Assembly: GCF_004001065.1 (NCBI RefSeq)
Contig: NZ_BIML01000010.1
Location: 62,001-126,000, forward strand
DNA from: Paenibacillus xylaniclasticus
GTDB lineage: Bacteria; Bacillota; Bacilli; Paenibacillales; Paenibacillaceae
DNA length: 64,000 nt
Direction: 5' to 3'
Every line of letters begins with the position of its first letter. Positions within the stretch are counted from its first letter, which is position 1. Below, piece by piece: positions 26,980 to 35,992 of this stretch. The translations under genes were made by a program, and so were the position numbers. The notes beneath the pieces are model-generated. The model did no database searches, had not been told where the DNA came from, and saw only the letters and a list, made by a program, of their open reading frames with translations.

Positions 26980-27061
26980 GCTGGACCACCTTCTTCATGA
27001 CGAAAATGCGAAACATACCTGCCGCCGCCTAAGCAGGCGGCAGGCAGGTATTCAGTCTGCA

Positions 27062-27364
27062 TTACTTGAATGCGTTAGCGTTATTGTTGAGCGCCGTCTC
27101 AACTTCTTCATACTGTTTAGCAGTGAGTTCAAGGAACTTCCAATACGACTCTATGACATTCTTGTAATCATCTGTACGTTTATACAGAGCATTGAAGTTT
27201 TGCACAATCGTCTTCGCGGCATCACTTTCCCAGGAGTTAGAGAGCGAGTTCATTTGCGTTTTAATATCTTCTAGACGCTTCATGAGGTTTTCGTTCGTAG
27301 CCTTAATTTTTTGAGCAGTGCTCTGCAGCTCGCTAGTAGAAATATCAATTCCTGTAGTCGCCAT
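27062..27364 (-). CDS. WXG100 family protein (EsxA-like)
   Basis: 100 residues, the classical length. Two helices are joined at SNSWESDAAK (WES in place of WXG), with a C-terminal Y-x3-E export-type signal region (AKQYEEVETAL). It should form a helical-hairpin dimer and be exported by EssC. GGGAGGAATG precedes the ATG. It lies between two other WXG100-type genes, 27 bp after the previous one. Confidence 0.88.
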   Translation of the reverse strand: MATTGIDISTSELQSTAQKIKATNENLMKRLEDIKTQMNSLSNSWESDAAKTIVQNFNALYKRTDDYKNVIESYWKFLELTAKQYEEVETALNNNANAFK

Positions 27365-27391
27365 ATTTCATTCCTCCCAATGAATATTATT

Positions 27392-27694
27392 TTAGTTAGC
27401 CAGCTTACCGGCTGCCTGAACAATTGCAGCTTGAGTATCTTTGTATGCTTTTGCACTCTCCGTCAGGAATCTGGCAAACTCGTCCATTAATCTTTTCATG
27501 TTCTCGAGATCATCCTTGAAGCCATCGATCTGCTGCGTGTAAGCTCTGTTATCTTCACCCTTCCACGCATTGCCCATATGCGCGACATCGTTGTACAACT
27601 GGTTGTATAGTTTCTGGTACTCTGTAGCCTGGTCTCTAATTTTCCCTGCAGCGGTCTCTAACTGCGAAGGGTCAACCTTAATTCTTTTTGCCAT
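27392..27694 (-). CDS. WXG100 family protein
   Basis: 100 residues from the ATG at 27694 (MAKRIKVDPSQLE), preceded by AGGAGCAACACAA; an upstream start would add six residues without a ribosome site. Helical hairpin with GNAWKGEDNRAY at the turn (WKG, the true WXG motif). It lies directly after yukD/esaB and before the EsxA-like gene. Likely T7SS substrate, possibly a partner of the neighbouring WXG100 proteins. Confidence 0.88.
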   Translation of the reverse strand: MAKRIKVDPSQLETAAGKIRDQATEYQKLYNQLYNDVAHMGNAWKGEDNRAYTQQIDGFKDDLENMKRLMDEFARFLTESAKAYKDTQAAIVQAAGKLAN

Positions 27695-27722
27695 TTGTGT
27701 TGCTCCTCTCACAATAAATTTT

Positions 27723-27974
27723 TTATATTAACATCAGTCTAGCGCCGTTCTGCAAGCCCAGCTCTAGAACTGATTTGTTAATATCAAGCTCTTCACCGGA
27801 CAGACGATCGCAGAGAACCGTGTCCGGCGACGGCACGAAATAGCCGTCGGACAAATCTTGGAACGCGCCCGCCAACATCGCCTCGATCTCATACACTTTG
27901 CTGGTGACTGGGATATGAACATCGTAGGTTTGATCGATGACGGGCACATATACTTCTACCAATATTTTACTCAT
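27723..27974 (-). CDS. yukD: YukD/EsaB ubiquitin-like T7SS protein
   Basis: 83-residue small beta-grasp protein (VEVYVPVIDQTYDVHIP ... LELGLQNGARLML), the cytosolic T7SSb component of unresolved function that binds the EssC system. The ATG at 27974 overlaps the EssC stop (GATGAGTAA), so it is translationally coupled. Length matches B. subtilis YukD. Confidence 0.88.
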   Translation of the reverse strand: MSKILVEVYVPVIDQTYDVHIPVTSKVYEIEAMLAGAFQDLSDGYFVPSPDTVLCDRLSGEELDINKSVLELGLQNGARLMLI

Positions 27975-30900
27975 CACCTTCGCCCTCCTGCGTCATAGTG
28001 ACGGAAGACAGAAGCTTAATAAGTGTCGCTTTGCCATTCTGCAGACGGTAGCCAAAGCGATTACCGATCTCTTGATACATCTCGCTCGTTATCTTCGAAG
28101 GCTTCATCTGGTATTGTTCGCCAATGCCATCGCCAATCCAAATACCGTCACTGAATGATACCTTTGCCTTCACCCAGCTATCGTAAGCAATCGATTGGAA
28201 GCTAGAGACGGAGTCGAACAGAACGAAGCTAACCTGATAGACGGCCTCCCCTTTCTCCAACAATACCTGCAGCTTGTCCTTCGCATCGTCTGACAGTCGG
28301 GACATTAGCGCAGACATGGAGTAGATAATGTAAGTGATGCCGTCAAAGACAGGCGGCTGCTCGCCATTTGCTATCGCATCTTTGTACGAGTTGTTCCGTT
28401 CAACCAGCGTACGGAACATGTGAACGACGTGACTCTCGACCTCCGACGCGGAGCTGTAATACGTGTAGCCCTTTTTCTCATCCGGCTCGAACTTCTCTTC
28501 CGGATCAAGCACGACGATCGACCGCCGTCCTTGTGCTGTCATTACCTCGGCAAGACCTTGGGCGAAGGTTGCATTATCTGTACTATTCGACAGTGCCAGT
28601 GTAACGTACGCTGCATCAAACGAATAATACGAGAGGGACAGTCTTCCCTTCTCTATACCAATCGGCACCCTAGAGTCGGCTTGGAGGTCCAACTCACCGA
28701 CTAAGAATTCCGCATCGATCCGATCAGGTAAGATTGGTACCCTAGGCGCTCCCGGCTTCGTCCAGCTGTCGGCATATGCTTGGCAGTACCGACGTAAGTT
28801 CTCGAACATATGCTCGACATCCCGATCCACGTGAGCGATTTGGAATTCGTAGCCCCGGTCCGTCTTGAATACGCCGCGTCCTTTATGCTGGGATGGTATA
28901 AGTCCATCGATATTTCCCAATATCGTGCCGTATTCGGTCGGATCATTCATCTGCAGAACGAACAGCTGCTTGAAGTTTTGCAGCGTTCGGTAACGAACCG
29001 CATTCGATGTAGTTGCCGTCAAGATGAAGTACAGCCCGTACTTTACGCCTTCCCTTGTTAAATAATTGATCGCCTCGTCTTTATCGTCGTGCGTCTCCGT
29101 GAAGGCCGAGAAGTTATGAATGATGGTGACGATCGCCGGCACTTCTTGACCCGAAGAACGAACATAAGAATGATAATCGCCTCCGTAGTCGGCAAACAGC
29201 TTCTTACGTCGCTCAATTTCACGATACAGCATTTTAAATAAGTTATTTGTTTTCTCCATATCGTGAGACAACAGTACTTCCCCAACGTGCGGCGCCTTCG
29301 CAAAGGCACGCAGCGTTTCCGAGCCGTAATCGAGCAAGTACAGGTTCACTTCAGATGGCGAGTGCTCTGTAATAAGCGAGTAGACGAGAGTCGTCACGAA
29401 GGTTGTCTTACCATTGCCCGCCGAGCCAAAGATAACCGCGTTGCCTTCCTGACTGAGCGGGAACCGCATAGCCAGTTGACGCTGGTTCACCGGATCATCA
29501 ATTTCCCCAATGACCGGGTTAAGCTGCATCTTGACAGGCTTACCGATGCCGTATTTCGCCTTGAGCTCATCGACTACAATCATCGCCGGAATCGGTTCGA
29601 GCCACAGCTGTCTAATCTTAATGTTCTCCTCCGCTGCGATGGCCGCCAAATATTTGTTAATCTCGTCGATCTGCTTAGGAGGATTCGCTCTTCCTTGGTC
29701 TTTATTAATGCGAACCTGCTTCGTCACGCGGCCCAGATTATCGATGACGGTAATACTATCGTCCTTATTCTTCGTCATTCGATCCGATGGAATATACGGT
29801 GCCCCGCCCCACGCCGACTGTCCGAGCTCAAACAGCTCGTTGAAGCCAACCTGTACATAATAGCGGCCCGTGATGGACAGCTCTGCGGCATCAGGCCGTT
29901 TGATCATGTCCATACTGTCTGCTTTCTCCTGTACCTTCAGACAGATTCTGAATTTACTGTTACTCCAAATTTGATCATCGACGACCCCGGATGGCTTCTG
30001 CGTTGCCAGAATAAGGTGAACCCCCAAGCTCCGTCCAATCCGCGCCGCGCTGACCAGCTTCTCCATGAATTCCGGCTGCTGTGTCTTCAGCTCAGCGAAT
30101 TCGTCCGAGATAATAAATAAATGCTGCAGCGGCTCCTGAACCTGACCCTCACGATACAGCTTCTGATATTTGTAAATATCAATATTGCTGATCCCTACAA
30201 GCTTGCTCGTCTCGCTAAAGATAGCCTGCCGACGCTTCAGCTCGCTCTCAATCGAGATAAGCGACCGCTTGACCGCCGCGCCATCAAGGTTCGTAATGGT
30301 ACCTGCCAAGTGCGGCAGCGTCGCGAACGCATGTGCCATACCGCCGCCCTTGTAGTCGATCAGAATGAATGCGACCTCGTGCGGATGATAGTTAACCGCC
30401 AGCGACAATATGAACGTCATAATAAATTCACTCTTGCCAGAGCCCGTCATACCGGCGATAAGTCCGTGCGGCCCATGAAACTTCTCGTGCAGATCAAGCT
30501 TGAATTTCTCACCAGTCGTACTAACCCCAATTTCCGTCTCCAGCGACTTCGTTGGATCGTTCTCCTTCCACCTGGTGAGCGCGTTCAAGTGCTCGATCTT
30601 GCCGACCTCGAACATCTCAAGGAACGTAAGCATTGTCGGCAGCGCATAAGCAGCGTCAGCCGAATCAAGCTTCGTATTCGCCAGACTGACGGCCAGATCA
30701 TGTTCGTCCTGCTTTAAGTAGAAGTCCGGTTGAAATGCGATATATTTGCCCGAAATGTCGTCTTTGTCATAAATCTTCGAGGCATTGCCTCCATACTCGA
30801 CGACCATGGAGCATTCCAGCGGCAAGTTTTTGAGCTCGTCATACAGATGGAGCACGCTGAAGCCTAAGTACTTTTTGGATTTGTAGATTTGATTCAGCAT

Positions 30901-32586
30901 CTCTGCCTTGGAAGCCAGTTTCTTGTTCACAGCAACGATAATATATTGCGGACTGATCTCCTTCAGCTCTGTGTTCCTGCTTAGCTCATCCCGTCTAGCA
31001 ATTTCCTTCTCGAAGAATGCGGAAAGCTCTTTCACTTCGTTAGGCGTTGTAGCCAAATACCGCATCGTTTGCTCGTTATTCCATAGATGCGGCAGCCATT
31101 TAACGAACTCCCACTCTTCCTGCTCGCTCTTATCGTAAATGAACACCAGCTTAAGCTCGTCGTAGCTGTGAAGACTAACCAGCTGCCAGATAATCCCCTT
31201 TACCATATCGATCACGCTGCTGCGGTTACCGATGCAGCCGGTTATCCAGTCGTCAATCAACGACAGCGTAATCGGAACGTTATCGAGCACTTTAGGCGCA
31301 TTAGCCAGTTCAAACAGCTCATCCTGCAAATTATCATCCTCAAGCGAGAAGCGCTTAGTCGGAAATTGAATTTCTGCCTGCAGCGGCAGTTGGCCGATAC
31401 CAAGCCGTACTCTAGCAAAATCGTTCTGGTGATGCGTCCGTTCCCACAAGTTGCGCTGCCGCAGCTTGATCCGCGTTACACAGTTGTCGACCGTCACATG
31501 ATTCTCGTTCAAAATTTGGCTTTGATACGCACACAGCTCTGCGATTTCCTGCGACTTCTCTTTCAGATACTCGCTATATTTGTGCTGCCGGAGCGATTCG
31601 CGCTTTGCCCGCTTCTTAATCTCATATTTACGCGTTAATATCGGCCACAATATGGCACCGGTCAGCATGCTGCCCGACATGACAAGCGACGGCATTGCCG
31701 ATCTCATGCCATTGCCCGATTGCATCGCATTCTGCAACGAATACATCGCCATAAAGGCCGAGGACATCCCCATCGTAATCGAAGGCCCCATCGTCAGCAT
31801 AAGGGGCGTCATCTCCTGATCACCCTTAGAAGGCGGCGGGTCAATCACGATCTGGACGGTCTCGATATCCCGCTTAAAACGCGGCGAACGGTAGAACGAA
31901 TAACCGATCTCTAATTCTTCTTCGAGCAGCTCCTCTTCGTCCTCAGCTTGAACAATCTGCTGCTTGCTATAGGGCATAAGATAAGCAGGCTTGTACAGCA
32001 TTTGGCCATCCGGATTGTTAATCGAAAGAAACCCTTGCCCGACGATTATCTTCAAACCAATTAAGTAAATCACGTCCCCAGGCATAAGCGACTTGCGCTG
32101 AATACGGCTGCCGTTAACGAAGGTTCCATTCGCACTGCCCAAATCTATAATGGTAAGTTGGCCATTGGTGATTTGAAGCTCAGCGTGACGCGAGGATACG
32201 AAACGACTGGCGAATTGAATATCGCAATCCTCCGCACGACCGATGACGAGCCTGCCCTCCTCAGGAAGTCGAAACTTGCGAAAATGTTTGCGATCGTCCG
32301 ATATCGGCTCCGAATAAAGCCACACCGTTTCGTTCGTCTTTCGCAGATAGATGCTGTAGAAGAACGGCGCTTCCAGCGGCAGCTCTTTGATCCGCTGCCG
32401 ATTCTGATCTTGAATGACGGCGTTACGGTTCGATTTAAGAATCCATTGTCCCTCAACGCCTTCAACGCCAATTACTCGTTCTTCCTCATCATGCTCATTC
32501 GTCTGAACGACCCAATATTGTCCATTCTGCTTCTCCGGCAGGACACATGTATAAAGCGCGTTGTCTTTCAATAACGACAGCTGCAT
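27967..32586 (-). CDS. essC: EssC/YukB-type T7SS ATPase (FtsK/SpoIIIE family)
   Basis: 1539-residue membrane motor of type VII secretion. An FHA domain lies at about 112-180 (GRAEDCDIQF, SRHAEL, GSANGTFVNG), two membrane helices near 265-315, then three FtsK/SpoIIIE-type domains. Walker A is GMTGSGKSEF near 712 in the first and GSAGNGKTTF near 1057 in the second. The third (after about 1310) has lost it (LSNSTDNATF). ATG at 32586 follows GGGAGGTAGCTGGC. It starts the block essC-yukD-WXG100 x3-kinases. The FHA domain suggests it reads phosphothreonine, fitting the kinase genes downstream. Confidence 0.95.
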   Translation of the reverse strand: MQLSLLKDNALYTCVLPEKQNGQYWVVQTNEHDEEERVIGVEGVEGQWILKSNRNAVIQDQNRQRIKELPLEAPFFYSIYLRKTNETVWLYSEPISDDRKHFRKFRLPEEGRLVIGRAEDCDIQFASRFVSSRHAELQITNGQLTIIDLGSANGTFVNGSRIQRKSLMPGDVIYLIGLKIIVGQGFLSINNPDGQMLYKPAYLMPYSKQQIVQAEDEEELLEEELEIGYSFYRSPRFKRDIETVQIVIDPPPSKGDQEMTPLMLTMGPSITMGMSSAFMAMYSLQNAMQSGNGMRSAMPSLVMSGSMLTGAILWPILTRKYEIKKRAKRESLRQHKYSEYLKEKSQEIAELCAYQSQILNENHVTVDNCVTRIKLRQRNLWERTHHQNDFARVRLGIGQLPLQAEIQFPTKRFSLEDDNLQDELFELANAPKVLDNVPITLSLIDDWITGCIGNRSSVIDMVKGIIWQLVSLHSYDELKLVFIYDKSEQEEWEFVKWLPHLWNNEQTMRYLATTPNEVKELSAFFEKEIARRDELSRNTELKEISPQYIIVAVNKKLASKAEMLNQIYKSKKYLGFSVLHLYDELKNLPLECSMVVEYGGNASKIYDKDDISGKYIAFQPDFYLKQDEHDLAVSLANTKLDSADAAYALPTMLTFLEMFEVGKIEHLNALTRWKENDPTKSLETEIGVSTTGEKFKLDLHEKFHGPHGLIAGMTGSGKSEFIMTFILSLAVNYHPHEVAFILIDYKGGGMAHAFATLPHLAGTITNLDGAAVKRSLISIESELKRRQAIFSETSKLVGISNIDIYKYQKLYREGQVQEPLQHLFIISDEFAELKTQQPEFMEKLVSAARIGRSLGVHLILATQKPSGVVDDQIWSNSKFRICLKVQEKADSMDMIKRPDAAELSITGRYYVQVGFNELFELGQSAWGGAPYIPSDRMTKNKDDSITVIDNLGRVTKQVRINKDQGRANPPKQIDEINKYLAAIAAEENIKIRQLWLEPIPAMIVVDELKAKYGIGKPVKMQLNPVIGEIDDPVNQRQLAMRFPLSQEGNAVIFGSAGNGKTTFVTTLVYSLITEHSPSEVNLYLLDYGSETLRAFAKAPHVGEVLLSHDMEKTNNLFKMLYREIERRKKLFADYGGDYHSYVRSSGQEVPAIVTIIHNFSAFTETHDDKDEAINYLTREGVKYGLYFILTATTSNAVRYRTLQNFKQLFVLQMNDPTEYGTILGNIDGLIPSQHKGRGVFKTDRGYEFQIAHVDRDVEHMFENLRRYCQAYADSWTKPGAPRVPILPDRIDAEFLVGELDLQADSRVPIGIEKGRLSLSYYSFDAAYVTLALSNSTDNATFAQGLAEVMTAQGRRSIVVLDPEEKFEPDEKKGYTYYSSASEVESHVVHMFRTLVERNNSYKDAIANGEQPPVFDGITYIIYSMSALMSRLSDDAKDKLQVLLEKGEAVYQVSFVLFDSVSSFQSIAYDSWVKAKVSFSDGIWIGDGIGEQYQMKPSKITSEMYQEIGNRFGYRLQNGKATLIKLLSSVTMTQEGEGDE

Positions 32587-32648
32587 GCCAGCTACCTCCC
32601 GACGGATTACTAGTTTTCTTTCAAAACCGTTTCATCTAGCAAATAGCC

Positions 32649-33134
32649 TTATGATCCTCTTTGAATCGGCTCTTGTTTAATCGCCTCAACTCGATAATTC
32701 CCTGCGCGAATCGACAGCTCCCATAGCTCGATCAAATCATCGCCTAATGAGACTCGAATTCCTCTTCTCGCCTTTACTGGATAATGCGTGAGCTCCTTGC
32801 GCACGATGATCGAGTCGCCTCCCATCTGAAGCATCTGCCATCTGCGGATCCGATGCTTCTTCGTCCCGAACATTCGCCGAGGGTTTTTCCATATCCAATC
32901 CATCACTTCATTGCATACTTCATTCGAAGCAAATTGACTAAAATAGGCAATATCTGCTGTATGATGTGTTAAAATGTAAGCATCGTCCGCTTTCTCCAAA
33001 TAGTCCAATAAAGACTGAGACATCGATAGCGGCGCCCCTTCAATGCTTGGCTTGAATCGGGGGACGCTATTACGAATAATAGATGCGGCGATGATAACAA
33101 CAGCAATAATTGATGCAATTCCGATATAGGCCAC
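32649..33134 (-). CDS. Hypothetical membrane-anchored protein upstream of essC
   Basis: 161 residues starting with GTG after GGGAGGCAGCC. An N-terminal TM helix (IGIASIIAVVIIAASII) is followed by a basic cytosolic domain with no family I recognise (KNPRRMFGTKKHRIRRW, IRVSLGDDLIELW). It lies 62 bp upstream of essC on the same strand, so it is probably part of the T7SS operon. It could be an accessory membrane component; no similarity to EssA is visible. Confidence 0.65.
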   Translation of the reverse strand: MAYIGIASIIAVVIIAASIIRNSVPRFKPSIEGAPLSMSQSLLDYLEKADDAYILTHHTADIAYFSQFASNEVCNEVMDWIWKNPRRMFGTKKHRIRRWQMLQMGGDSIIVRKELTHYPVKARRGIRVSLGDDLIELWELSIRAGNYRVEAIKQEPIQRGS

Positions 33135-33195
33135 GGCTGCCTCCCGCGTTGCTGACAGATTAATAGATATTCAAATACAAGAAGGAGTGTCTCGA

Positions 33196-33576
33196 TTGAA
33201 GACGACCCAAGCTACACCAGCTCAATTCCAAGCCCGATTCGGAAGCGATCGAATCGTTCCAGGGCGATTCTCTTACTTTATCTGCGACAATGGAATGGGC
33301 ATCATCCGTGACGATAACAAACGAACGCTCGAGATCATCTCGGATTCCCAGCTCGATGACACTGAGTTGACGCCAGAGGACGAGCTCATTCTTATGTCGC
33401 TGGTATGCGGCGATTTCCAAGAAGAAATCGAAGTTCCGGCTGTTGACAGCTTGTTCATGTACGAAGAGAGGGAGCTGAAATCACGGCGCAGCTTGCACCT
33501 CATCCGCTACGCGATCTTCCTCATCGTCGCTGCATGTCTCGTCGCTTGCATAGCGGCATTCATCCTGATCGTCTAG
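33196..33576 (+). CDS. Tail-anchored hypothetical protein on the opposite strand
   Basis: 126 residues from the TTG at 33196 (GAAGGAG 8 nt upstream); a GTG at 33187 overlaps that site and is unlikely. A hydrophilic acidic N-terminal domain (DDTELTPEDELIL) ends in a basic patch and one C-terminal TM helix (AIFLIVAACLVACIAAFIL), typical of tail-anchored proteins. It is the only plus-strand gene between 21 and 46.7 kb. It is divergent from the gene upstream of essC and convergent with the helical-protein genes. Unknown function, but position suggests a T7SS role. Confidence 0.65.
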   Translation: MKTTQATPAQFQARFGSDRIVPGRFSYFICDNGMGIIRDDNKRTLEIISDSQLDDTELTPEDELILMSLVCGDFQEEIEVPAVDSLFMYEERELKSRRSLHLIRYAIFLIVAACLVACIAAFILIV

Positions 33577-33602
33577 CACCCCTGCTGCTGCCCTATGAGA
33601 CG

Positions 33603-33968
33603 TTATTTCTTCAATCCTGCAATACCGGATAATGCTTTTACATGGCCGCTTAGAATAAGCGGCTTGAACGCTTCATCACTTCGCTCGGAGAAGCTGACCG
33701 CCCCTGCCAGCTTCATATCAATATACCGCCGCATCTGTGTGAGGCTTTCCTTCAATGACTCTACTGAACGATCCAGCTGCTCGACAGCATCCTTCACAAC
33801 TTCAGCTTGATTGTCTGGCAGCCGGTGAAGTATCGTTCGATCCGCTAAGGCGGACACATGCGACTTCAACTGCCTTACATTTTCGTTCGCCTGTTGATCG
33901 TAGATATTGCTTTCTTCATAGAGCTTCTCCAGCAGCCTCTCGTCGAGCAGCTTTGATTTACCTCCCAT
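33603..33968 (-). CDS. Helical hypothetical protein between T7SS and pilus genes
   Basis: 121 residues from the ATG at 33968 (GCGGAGG 9 nt upstream), overlapping the previous gene by 11 bp. Almost entirely helical and charged (EVVKDAVEQLDRSVESLKES), with a hydrophobic C-terminus. No WXG motif. Its size, helicity and setting recall small helical chaperones or targeting factors of LXG toxins (Lap-like), but this is only inference. Confidence 0.6.
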   Translation of the reverse strand: MGGKSKLLDERLLEKLYEESNIYDQQANENVRQLKSHVSALADRTILHRLPDNQAEVVKDAVEQLDRSVESLKESLTQMRRYIDMKLAGAVSFSERSDEAFKPLILSGHVKALSGIAGLKK

Positions 33969-34263
33969 CTTCTGCATCCTCCGCTTTCGATAGTAAGCTC
34001 TCCTGAACGGCGCCAACGAAGCCGCCGATCGAGCGAATTTCTTCTATTAAATTCTCATACCGATCTTCTAATATTTTTATAAAAGTCAAATCACTCGATA
34101 CTGCTGCTTCGCCGTAAATCGCCTGCAGACGCTCTGCACCCGTTCGAAGCGAATCCAGCTCGTCTGCAATGCTTGATAGAATGTGCTGATAGTGGTGAAT
34201 GATCGGTTGATTCTCCTGGAGCGCTTCAGCCGGATCAATCAACTCCGTAAGCTGGTCAGCCAT
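33958..34263 (-). CDS. Helical hypothetical protein between T7SS and pilus genes
   Basis: 101-residue acidic helical protein (LSSIADELDSLRTGAERLQA; RYENLIEEIRSIGGFVGAV). GGGAGGGTGACAG precedes the ATG. It is translationally coupled to the next helical protein. Two helices with a central break could fold like WXG100 proteins, but no Trp is at the turn. Possible T7SS substrate or partner; no family recognised. Confidence 0.6.
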   Translation of the reverse strand: MADQLTELIDPAEALQENQPIIHHYQHILSSIADELDSLRTGAERLQAIYGEAAVSSDLTFIKILEDRYENLIEEIRSIGGFVGAVQESLLSKAEDAEDGR

Positions 34264-34295
34264 CTGTCACCCTCCCATTCCTAATATTCAAGCCT

Positions 34296-34943
34296 TTATC
34301 GCATCAACAAATTCCGCGTGGCTGATCGCTCCGCTTCCTTCGCTGCGGCAACCGTGTATGCTCCTTTATCGCTGGGTCGGCCTATTTGAGCGACCGTATG
34401 AGGAAACAGCGCTATCGTATCCGTAACCGATACCGGCTGCTCTTGCCGGTCTATCGCCGCCCCAGCTGCAAGCTGCTGTCCACCGATCAAGCTTCCGCGC
34501 TGATCATATGGAATGGAAGAAGCAATAAACCGATCCCATGCCATCTCGTATTCCTCCTTAATCGATAGAGAGAACGAGACGCTGCGCCGAATTTCTGGAG
34601 GCTTCTCGATAAATTGCCGCACATGAATCATCGATGTAATGACATGCAGCACACCGCATGCTTGCTCCATGTCCTTATCGATCACACCGTCGATCAAAAG
34701 CAAATATGGCGCAAATATATGAAGCGGCTTAGGTGCTGATTCATAGAACCAAGCTGCCGTCTCACCGTTCACATCCTTACCGCCGACCAGCTCGGACAAC
34801 TGACTGAACTCGCGATAACGGTCTGACAAAATGACGGCTTGGTCATACACGTCACGATGAATATAGAAGTAATGCTCCCCTTTGGTTAATACGATCATAT
34901 TGACCATAACCGGGATGTACCGTTCTTTCGTCACGACAATCAT
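34296..34943 (-). CDS. Hypothetical soluble protein between pilus and T7SS genes
   Basis: 215 residues, no signal peptide or TM helix, no recognised domain. The N-terminal half is beta-rich (NMIVLTKGEHYFYIHRD). The last 60 residues look disordered and rich in Ala, Thr and Gln. ATG follows GGGAGGC. It lies 17 bp after the M23 peptidase gene and 32 bp before the next gene, so all are probably co-transcribed. Confidence 0.6.
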   Translation of the reverse strand: MIVVTKERYIPVMVNMIVLTKGEHYFYIHRDVYDQAVILSDRYREFSQLSELVGGKDVNGETAAWFYESAPKPLHIFAPYLLLIDGVIDKDMEQACGVLHVITSMIHVRQFIEKPPEIRRSVSFSLSIKEEYEMAWDRFIASSIPYDQRGSLIGGQQLAAGAAIDRQEQPVSVTDTIALFPHTVAQIGRPSDKGAYTVAAAKEAERSATRNLLMR

Positions 34944-34960
34944 CCAATCCGCCTCCCAAG

Positions 34961-35932
34961 TTAAGACGTCGGTACGATTCGAGCAGGATCGACCGCATTA
35001 CCGTTAATATAGAGACCGAAGTGCAGATGCGGCCCCGTCGAGCGATCACCCGTGTTGCCTGATTTCGCGATCGGCTCATATTGCTTCACCTGCTGTCCCT
35101 TGCTCACGCTATAGCTGGACAGATGCCCGTACAACGTCTTGATGCCGTATCCGTGATCTATGATGACATAATTACCAATATCCGAGCTGACAGAAGCTTC
35201 TTCTACGACGCCGTTGAATGCGGCAAGTACAATCGTTCCTTCCGCAGCGCGCAGATCCAGACCGCGATGAAACGTCATGGCCTCCCTCGTAATCGGGTCC
35301 AGCCGGACCCCGAACGGCGATGTCAGCTCAGCTGGCGTCTCAAGCGGAGAACGAAAATTCGTTATATCTCCTAGCTCAGGATAATTCAGCGACCTCTCAT
35401 ACTTATCACGCTGTTGGTCCACCTGACGGGACAAGTCGTTCATTCTCCGCTTTTCTTTCTCGCTTGTCGCTACCGAGTCCGCCGGTTGAGCGCCTGTCTC
35501 CTTCTTTATGAACCGCTGCCTCGCCTGACGCTTCAGCGTCAATTCGGCTTCGACAGCCCGATACTCCTCATCCAATGCCAAAATATAAGCAACGTCGCGC
35601 GCTTTGCTCTGTCCCATCTGCTGCTCAATCCCTTTCAACCGATCGGCCAGCGCATAAATTTCCCGATCTAAGTCTGCGAGCAGATTGACTTCCTCCTGGT
35701 ATAAGTTCGATACATCATAGGCCGTCGCAAGCATTTCATTGCCGTTAACTTTTCGAGCCGTGACATAGTATTCTTCCTCTAGCAAGTTTAGCTTCGCGCC
35801 TTCAACGACGGGATCGTAAACGGAAATACCGTACTTGTCCAACAGCACGGAGGCGTTCTCCGCCGAAACGGTGACGGGAAATACAAGCAGCAGAGCGAGC
35901 GACAACACAGGAATAAATGGTTTGCGCAGCAT
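34961..35932 (-). CDS. Secreted M23-family peptidoglycan peptidase
   Basis: 323 residues from the ATG at 35932 after AGGAGGTGGGAAT. A signal peptide (PFIPVLSLALLLVFPVTVSA) is followed by a coiled-coil section (about 60-180) and a LytM/M23 zinc-peptidase domain (about 190-315). The latter has HRGLDL for H-x3-D and GPHLHFGL for the HxH motif, so it should be catalytically complete. It may open peptidoglycan for the pilus or secretion machine encoded on either side. Coiled coil plus M23 resembles EnvC-type enzymes. Confidence 0.88.
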   Translation of the reverse strand: MLRKPFIPVLSLALLLVFPVTVSAENASVLLDKYGISVYDPVVEGAKLNLLEEEYYVTARKVNGNEMLATAYDVSNLYQEEVNLLADLDREIYALADRLKGIEQQMGQSKARDVAYILALDEEYRAVEAELTLKRQARQRFIKKETGAQPADSVATSEKEKRRMNDLSRQVDQQRDKYERSLNYPELGDITNFRSPLETPAELTSPFGVRLDPITREAMTFHRGLDLRAAEGTIVLAAFNGVVEEASVSSDIGNYVIIDHGYGIKTLYGHLSSYSVSKGQQVKQYEPIAKSGNTGDRSTGPHLHFGLYINGNAVDPARIVPTS

Positions 35933-35992
35933 ATTCCCACCTCCTCTAATTCTGATGATTGTACGAATCTTCATTCCGCTCTTGCACCATCA

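Noticed and set aside
29263-30120. 285-codon plus-strand open frame within essC
   Set aside because: It is antisense to well-conserved FtsK domains, has an Arg-rich shadow-type composition and no ribosome site.
32649-33134. Gene upstream of essC considered as EssA
   Set aside because: It has an N-terminal, not C-terminal, TM helix and no visible EssA similarity.
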